Below are positions 24,401-28,544 of a stretch of DNA of 28,544 nucleotides, piece after piece. The DNA is taken from IMG/VR virus record IMGVR_UViG_3300049893_000144, positions 1 to 28,544 of that record. One strand, written 5' to 3'. Made by a program: the position numbers and the translations under genes. How positions within the stretch are numbered: the first letter of the stretch is position 1; each line of letters begins with the position of its first letter. Below the pieces are notes generated by a model that worked only from the letters and a program-made list of their open reading frames with translations, had not been told where the DNA came from and did not search any database. This DNA is from a virus.

Positions 24401-27400
24401 TACCAGTTCTAGATTCTTCAACTTTTTTAGCAGCATTTATGATCTCTGGAATAAAGTTAAATGCAATTGCCATTTCTGGTTTTAATCCTAAACCTAACAT
24501 TGCAAGTGTAACACTTACGTTGGTGTCATTCATAAACAAAGTCTTAGGAATAGGTTGTTTAACACCATCTGCAAACATACCAAGAGCATTACCTACTACA
24601 GCAATAGCTCTCATGTTATCAGCATTGATTCCTCCAAACTTATCATAGGATTTCATCTCTTCTTTAACCCCATTACTAAAATTCCAAATTGGAGATTTTA
24701 ATTTAAGGTTATACCAACTTGCCATGCTAAGGAACTTGTTGATATTAGCAGCTTTACCAATTGCATCTTTATAAATTCCAACCTCTTCTTTTGCAAGTGA
24801 TGCATATGTAGAAGTACGTCCATTAATTTTAGCTTTTACATTACCTAAATCTAATCCAAAAGCATCTGCAATTCTTTCAAACATTTGAACAGAAGAAGAC
24901 TCATTGATATAAAGGTTATCATAAACCCATTTATTACCAATAAGATTAATCTTAGAATCAAGCATGTTGTTTTGATGCTTATCCATTACCATTTTTGCAA
25001 AATCAGGATTAGCCTCAAATGCAGCTTGAGTAGTTGGAATATTATACTTACGCATAACATCAAATGTTGATTGAACCTTTAGCAAAGAATTTTTTAATTG
25101 TCTTGCAGCTGCACGATTTTCTTTTAATTGACGTCTTAGTTCTCTGCGTTGTTCAATTAATACTTGACGGTTTCTACCAATTCTAGATATTTCTTTAGCT
25201 CTTGCAATTTGTTCTTGATCTCCTAGTTCTTGTAAACTTTTTAGTATTGACTTTTTCTTTCTTGTAGGTCTTGGTTTAATTACCTCATTTTGAATATAGT
25301 CTTCTAGTTCTTCTTTCTTAAGATCTTTTAGTTCTGTAAGACTGTTAATTTCATCAGTTAATGCTTGATATTGTTCATCTAATTCACTAACATCCATTAC
25401 TGCTTGAAACTCTTCAGGACTATATCCTAAAATTTCAAGCATTGCCATTGTATCACTTGTAACATCAAATGATCCTTGTTCTAGTAAATCTTTTTGACGC
25501 TTCTTAATTAGTTTAGAAAAATCTTTTTTGCGTGCAATAAAATGTACAAACTCTGCAAACTTACCCTCTTCATCTGTAGGATAATTTTCATAGTTACCGT
25601 ATAGGTTGTACATACCTGCCATATCTGTATAATATGCTTTGCTGTGTACATACAATGTATCAATGTCAAAGTCAGATCCTGCAAGCAAATGGATAAAGTG
25701 AGGAACCACAATACCATTCATGTTAGATGAGTCTAAATAATCTACAGCTTTTAAAACAATCATAGAACGCTTATCCTCTGTAGGAATACGAGTAGCAAAC
25801 ATCTTTGTTAAATACTGCTCATAGAATGCCATGAAATCAGGATTATCAACCAATGGTTTTGGTAAAATAACTTCAGCAAAGTACGTTGTAACAGGATTAC
25901 CATCTGCATCAATACTATCTTCTTGAGTAACAGACAACGGTCTAGTTCTCACTTCATATGCTTCAGGATTTGCTTCATATACATCTGTAGGAATAACCTT
26001 ACCTGTATTTACATCTTCATATACATTATATCCTAGAGAAGATATGTGAATGTATTTACCGCCAGATCCTTTTTCGTCAGTTACATTTTTAGAATATTGT
26101 GAGAAGAAGTAATACTCAAGTACTTTACGTAGCTGAGGTAAATTAGGACTATACTTAGGTTTATCACCTACTACTTCAAACATTGCCAACAACGCAGGCG
26201 TTGCACCTTGTGCTGCAAGGTTTTCACGAATAAGATCATATACCTTAGCAATTTTAAAATCCCCACCTTCTCGCAAAATATTAGTGAGGTATAGTAAGCG
26301 ACCAGCTGTAGAATCCTTAAGTGCTCCTTCGTAGTCTTGTAATAATCTTTTAGTAATGCTGTTAAGTTGTTCTGTTTCATCTGCAGTAAGAGTTCTTCCT
26401 TGTGTTTTAGAAATAATTTCAGCAAGGTTGTCTACATCTGCGGGGGCAAGAACTTTACTTTGTACAGAGAACTTAGCAGTATCAGAAACACCACTAGTTT
26501 CAACCTGAGCATATTTATGTTTATTTTGAATCCATCTAGCGTTTGTATTAATTGGAAGATATCCTGCTTCCATTTTAACAGCTTGCTCTAATGCATTACG
26601 ACCAGTTGAAGATTGCAAATAAGTCATAGTCTTAGATGATTCAGTATCCATAAAATGGTCAATCTGATGATATTCCATTGCATTAAGGATATTATGAAGC
26701 ATCATCCTAGATTCAACAGGTCTATAATAACTATGAATATTTTTTATTGTTTCTTTAATGTCTTGTTCTAAAGCATTAATAGAATCGCTATTATGAATAC
26801 TCTCAGTTTTTGATAACTCCTGAATTTGTTTACGCATAGAGTATACAGCAGACCATTCATCATGTAGATTTTCGTGTATAGAATCTATAGCATCTTCTCT
26901 AGTTGAACCTTCAGGCATTGTTGCAAGACGTGCATCAATCATATCATCTTTTAATCTACTAACAGAACTACGTAAAATAACACCTTCAGACATCTTGATG
27001 TAATCAACCCTACTAGATGTAACGGTTTTTTGTGAGTTAAGTACAGTCTTAAGATTTTCTAATTTATAAATTTCAGATGCTGTTAATGATCTATAATGAG
27101 ATGCAATTAATAATTCTTTTGCTGATTCATTCAATCTACCACGTGAGTCAAGAAAATCCATTTGGTGCATTATCAAAGCATAAGATTGACCATCGAAAAT
27201 CTTAGTGAGCATTTTCTTGTATTTCTTATGTTCAACATTACTATTATCATAAGCAGCAGTAAATCCTTCTCTGATGTTTTTATACATTTCCTCAATAGCA
27301 TCTACATTTGCTCCAGGTTTAGATAACTCATATTGTTCTGCATCATTGATTTCATCTATTGTAGCAAAAGGTCCTTTTGTACGATAGTCATTATGGATAA

Positions 27401-28544
27401 ATACAAGGTATGTATTTGCAATTGCTATTTTATGATATCCTTCTTTACCATTGTCTCCTGTAGCTAAGTATTGTTTTGCACGCTTAAGCATGTCTTGCAC
27501 ACTCTTAATACCAAGTGCTTCATCACCAACAAACAAGTCCTTAAACATTACACCATTGATTAAATCATTGATGTACATATCTGCAATCAACGCTTCATAA
27601 TTTGTAGGATTTGGAGTAGAGGAAGACTCTTTTCCAAACAACTTTAAACCAGAACCGTAAGCGCTATTGATTTCTGTATTCTTTACTCCTACATCTGTTT
27701 TAAAATTTTTAGGTATAAAGTCAGAAGAATAATAAGTTCTGTCTTTAGGAACTCTTTTATCAAGAATTTCTTGTTCTGATAAACCTTCTGTTTTTAAACC
27801 TGCAGGCAATGTATAAACTATAGCTTTTTCTTTTTTTATTACACCTGCATTTTCATAAATAGCAATCTGTTCTTTGACTTGATCATTAATATACTCATCT
27901 AACGTATATAAAATTTCTGCATATTCTTCAGATAATAAACTATCAAATGGCACATTTGCTCTTGCTTTTGAAAGTATTTGCTCTCTAAGTTCAGGGTCTG
28001 TATTAAATGCATCGTCTAACTTTCTAAAGTTATACGCCCTTAAACTAAGATCGTCAGTAATGATTTCACCAGAGGATGACATTTTAGCATTATAACCATC
28101 AACATATTGATTATCACCATTTCTAAAAGCATCTGCCCTCTCTGCTTGTTTATTCCATTCCCTTCTGATTCTTTCATACTCTTGTCTAATAACCTTCAAA
28201 AGTTCTTTACTTGCTGCATAATGTCCGCCATCTTTTTTAATACTAAATGATTGTTCTTTATTTTTTAATTTAGCCTCTTCAACATGTTTAGTATATATTG
28301 CAGGCATCATAAAATTAGTACCAGAAGATTCTAACTGACCAAAGTTTCTCAAGTATAATTGCAACTTTGCATACTCATCTTTGCTTGATAATTTTTGACC
28401 AGTTTCTGTATTTCTGTTCATGAACATTAACAGATTAAAAAGCAATGCAGATTTAGTATCTAATCCTTTAAATGTTTTACCATCTTTGTAAATCTCACCA
28501 ATGCGTTGTTGCGCACCACCTGACATAGCAATACGCATGTTATC
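21426..28544 (-). CDS. Giant virion RNA polymerase of crAss-like type (5' end outside window)
   Basis: The frame is open to the window edge, so the ATG at 28538 is probably internal; numbering below counts from it. The catalytic loop is G-S-D-F-D-I-D at 954-960, matching the metal-binding D-x-D-x-D of the two-barrel polymerases of crAss-like phages (phi14:2 gp66) and YonO. It is preceded by R-I-P-T-E-D-K-R-S-M (917-926) and V-L-K-A-V, as in that family. A charged coiled-coil insertion lies at about 1055-1157, and a trigger-loop-like helical region with F-A-D-G-V-K-Q-P near 1320. Residues 2080-2205 look like a macro-type domain (G-V-H-G-A-G-A-A-N with His2098, and G-T-G-H-G-E-G-D with His2175). 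An acidic, Ser/Asn/Pro-rich linker and a short helical end follow. The enzyme is thought to enter the cell with the DNA and transcribe early phage genes. Confidence 0.92.
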   Translation of the reverse strand, partial: DNMRIAMSGGAQQRIGEIYKDGKTFKGLDTKSALLFNLLMFMNRNTETGQKLSSKDEYAKLQLYLRNFGQLESSGTNFMMPAIYTKHVEEAKLKNKEQSFSIKKDGGHYAASKELLKVIRQEYERIRREWNKQAERADAFRNGDNQYVDGYNAKMSSSGEIITDDLSLRAYNFRKLDDAFNTDPELREQILSKARANVPFDSLLSEEYAEILYTLDEYINDQVKEQIAIYENAGVIKKEKAIVYTLPAGLKTEGLSEQEILDKRVPKDRTYYSSDFIPKNFKTDVGVKNTEINSAYGSGLKLFGKESSSTPNPTNYEALIADMYINDLINGVMFKDLFVGDEALGIKSVQDMLKRAKQYLATGDNGKEGYHKIAIANTYLVFIHNDYRTKGPFATIDEINDAEQYELSKPGANVDAIEEMYKNIREGFTAAYDNSNVEHKKYKKMLTKIFDGQSYALIMHQMDFLDSRGRLNESAKELLIASHYRSLTASEIYKLENLKTVLNSQKTVTSSRVDYIKMSEGVILRSSVSRLKDDMIDARLATMPEGSTREDAIDSIHENLHDEWSAVYSMRKQIQELSKTESIHNSDSINALEQDIKETIKNIHSYYRPVESRMMLHNILNAMEYHQIDHFMDTESSKTMTYLQSSTGRNALEQAVKMEAGYLPINTNARWIQNKHKYAQVETSGVSDTAKFSVQSKVLAPADVDNLAEIISKTQGRTLTADETEQLNSITKRLLQDYEGALKDSTAGRLLYLTNILREGGDFKIAKVYDLIRENLAAQGATPALLAMFEVVGDKPKYSPNLPQLRKVLEYYFFSQYSKNVTDEKGSGGKYIHISSLGYNVYEDVNTGKVIPTDVYEANPEAYEVRTRPLSVTQEDSIDADGNPVTTYFAEVILPKPLVDNPDFMAFYEQYLTKMFATRIPTEDKRSMIVLKAVDYLDSSNMNGIVVPHFIHLLAGSDFDIDTLYVHSKAYYTDMAGMYNLYGNYENYPTDEEGKFAEFVHFIARKKDFSKLIKKRQKDLLEQGSFDVTSDTMAMLEILGYSPEEFQAVMDVSELDEQYQALTDEINSLTELKDLKKEELEDYIQNEVIKPRPTRKKKSILKSLQELGDQEQIARAKEISRIGRNRQVLIEQRRELRRQLKENRAAARQLKNSLLKVQSTFDVMRKYNIPTTQAAFEANPDFAKMVMDKHQNNMLDSKINLIGNKWVYDNLYINESSSVQMFERIADAFGLDLGNVKAKINGRTSTYASLAKEEVGIYKDAIGKAANINKFLSMASWYNLKLKSPIWNFSNGVKEEMKSYDKFGGINADNMRAIAVVGNALGMFADGVKQPIPKTLFMNDTNVSVTLAMLGLGLKPEMAIAFNFIPEIINAAKKVEESRTGISNEVFQNQLFYGSVLSNIIDDTLQADKNNPMELQILPELFAAGLLDSKRNPRTVPLNMENLSIEFTPNKLDAEKIKMSQLTPETIFKTKDDKDIKIKRTGTVTTEDIGFKVSSKKTGLPLSERAQRIVLLKLYQMQASQSFDIMAAGSIINLFKSLKPSFATFDKMMKNVKELFGGKLFTEESLERMKKDQVWDDLMEMMEDLNYQSGLLFFDRSEFFKPIKSTFEKIFKDKSLIANTVVGYVALKKLRDTLPGSRTSSYERIQSLIDEEDQFIKDVFTAEFWFTNTLGDDLLKFQAKYPNNKFLGMLKEQENDRYVVKADVEGGKVVRKKMRYITSIPNSVIKGDLATTVVNDAYKLTEDLDAKLFLKKLLYQDYARTALGSATGSYSHLIPSELKLQVSQYIDEFSDILSSAGEDPGNFDADEFGIRMKNFLGLPDGAKMDPVYDLFSDMLIHLGYAAVKEPNNTSIKFVGTISTNADLTGNYGSGFAKSLKNIGDAPTQVSVNQIFTDIIREMFDRPTLAIPKSGNRFDMTKLALGEEFTIDLEVTHANAQQLTMDTIAKQFSITVPKGKDNSRIGEGVYQFPLIMKFKDKAYILQGVDGSIEKGTIGKNVYDSITTNGVLGFTGKKAKYVLLPNQMMGDSLSPAAFDVSQSKLFAQLTSRKSALKLDLTGPEEVPTTLKEKIESMGDVTSQILEGDIFTLEGIPVVPTNLGGVHGAGAANTAKNKGLIKQGNGSFEATDSVVRFPVKKIYSDNMNMNNNMELLKTSLNRLQEVAENNPKNTYLLPLAGTGHGEGDLSVILPLLVETVMETPNIKLVVPKEDTNLGKMGTVRKDSTMKNLPMIREVLGLSEAPKAEPIVKEEAPVTSTDNSNASDVFLSDEEEDGFEPDNDMLNLILQNQNNSSITSGNPSPANASLPGGPEETTLEKDLRELNLTNEVLEYLYNDRIGGGQPISFEAYSREVEDIVDASKANNIPNDVILNQIKCI

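Noticed and set aside
28536-28538. ATG as the true start of the giant RNA polymerase
   Set aside because: The two codons before it are open to the edge and the following sequence does not look like a protein N-terminus; the gene is more likely truncated by the window.
1-28544. TAG recoded as glutamine
   Set aside because: All large frames, including 13 kb of giant genes, are open with the standard code, so no recoding is needed here; only the lack of TAG stops is kept as an observation.

Overview
The window looks like part of a tailed phage of the crAss-like type (Crassvirales or a close relative) infecting a member of the Bacteroidota. The strongest evidence is a giant minus-strand protein of more than 2,370 residues. 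It carries the loop D-F-D-I-D expected of the phage RNA polymerase that crAss-like phages package in the virion. Next to it is a second giant protein of 2,027 residues. Supporting signs are the AT-rich composition, the lack of Shine-Dalgarno sequences, a TTTG / TAnnTTTG promoter of the Bacteroidota type at 10253-10285, and the split of genes into a rightward replication block and leftward virion and lysis blocks. Species and exact family cannot be fixed from the sequence alone.

Positions 1-7150 (plus strand) hold a tightly packed replication operon, with most genes joined by ATGA or TAATG overlaps. In order: the end of a DnaG-like primase (cut by the window edge), a GIY-YIG nuclease, a 50-residue protein, a RecE/Cas4-like PD-(D/E)XK nuclease, two unknown proteins, a compact family B DNA polymerase with proofreading domain, and a DUF932-like protein. 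A strong terminator-like hairpin at 5815-5852 follows. Then come a 53-residue protein, a deoxynucleoside monophosphate kinase and two small unknown proteins. Primase, polymerase, nuclease and nucleotide kinase together make a DNA-synthesis set.

Positions 7151-7224 are a convergent junction with a hairpin terminator for each strand. Positions 7216-10191 (minus strand) read as a lysis and virion-appendage unit. From its promoter-proximal end: a holin of the phage_holin_4 type, two appendage-like proteins that share an N-terminal module, a probable endolysin with an L,D-transpeptidase-like His/Cys signature, a small two-helix membrane protein, and a spanin-like membrane or lipoprotein.

Positions 10192-10306 are a divergent intergenic region. 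On the plus side it has a good Bacteroidota-type promoter driving one isolated plus-strand gene (10307-10930, probable winged-helix protein). On the minus side it has a hairpin with a T run just before the holin start codon.

Positions 10997-28544 (minus strand) are one long virion transcription unit ending in a terminator at 10961-10990. In transcription order: the giant RNA polymerase (5' end outside the window), the giant 2,027-residue protein with an N-terminal PD-(D/E)XK nuclease-like domain, a repeat-bearing tail-fibre protein, a small beta-rich virion protein, a duplicated tail-fibre protein, a 75-residue unknown, and a 45-residue strongly basic protein.

All 26 genes called end in TAA (21) or TGA (5), and none in TAG. 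No tRNA, CRISPR array, insertion sequence or rRNA was seen, and no gene-free stretch exceeds 300 bases; the longest is 115 bases at 10192-10306.
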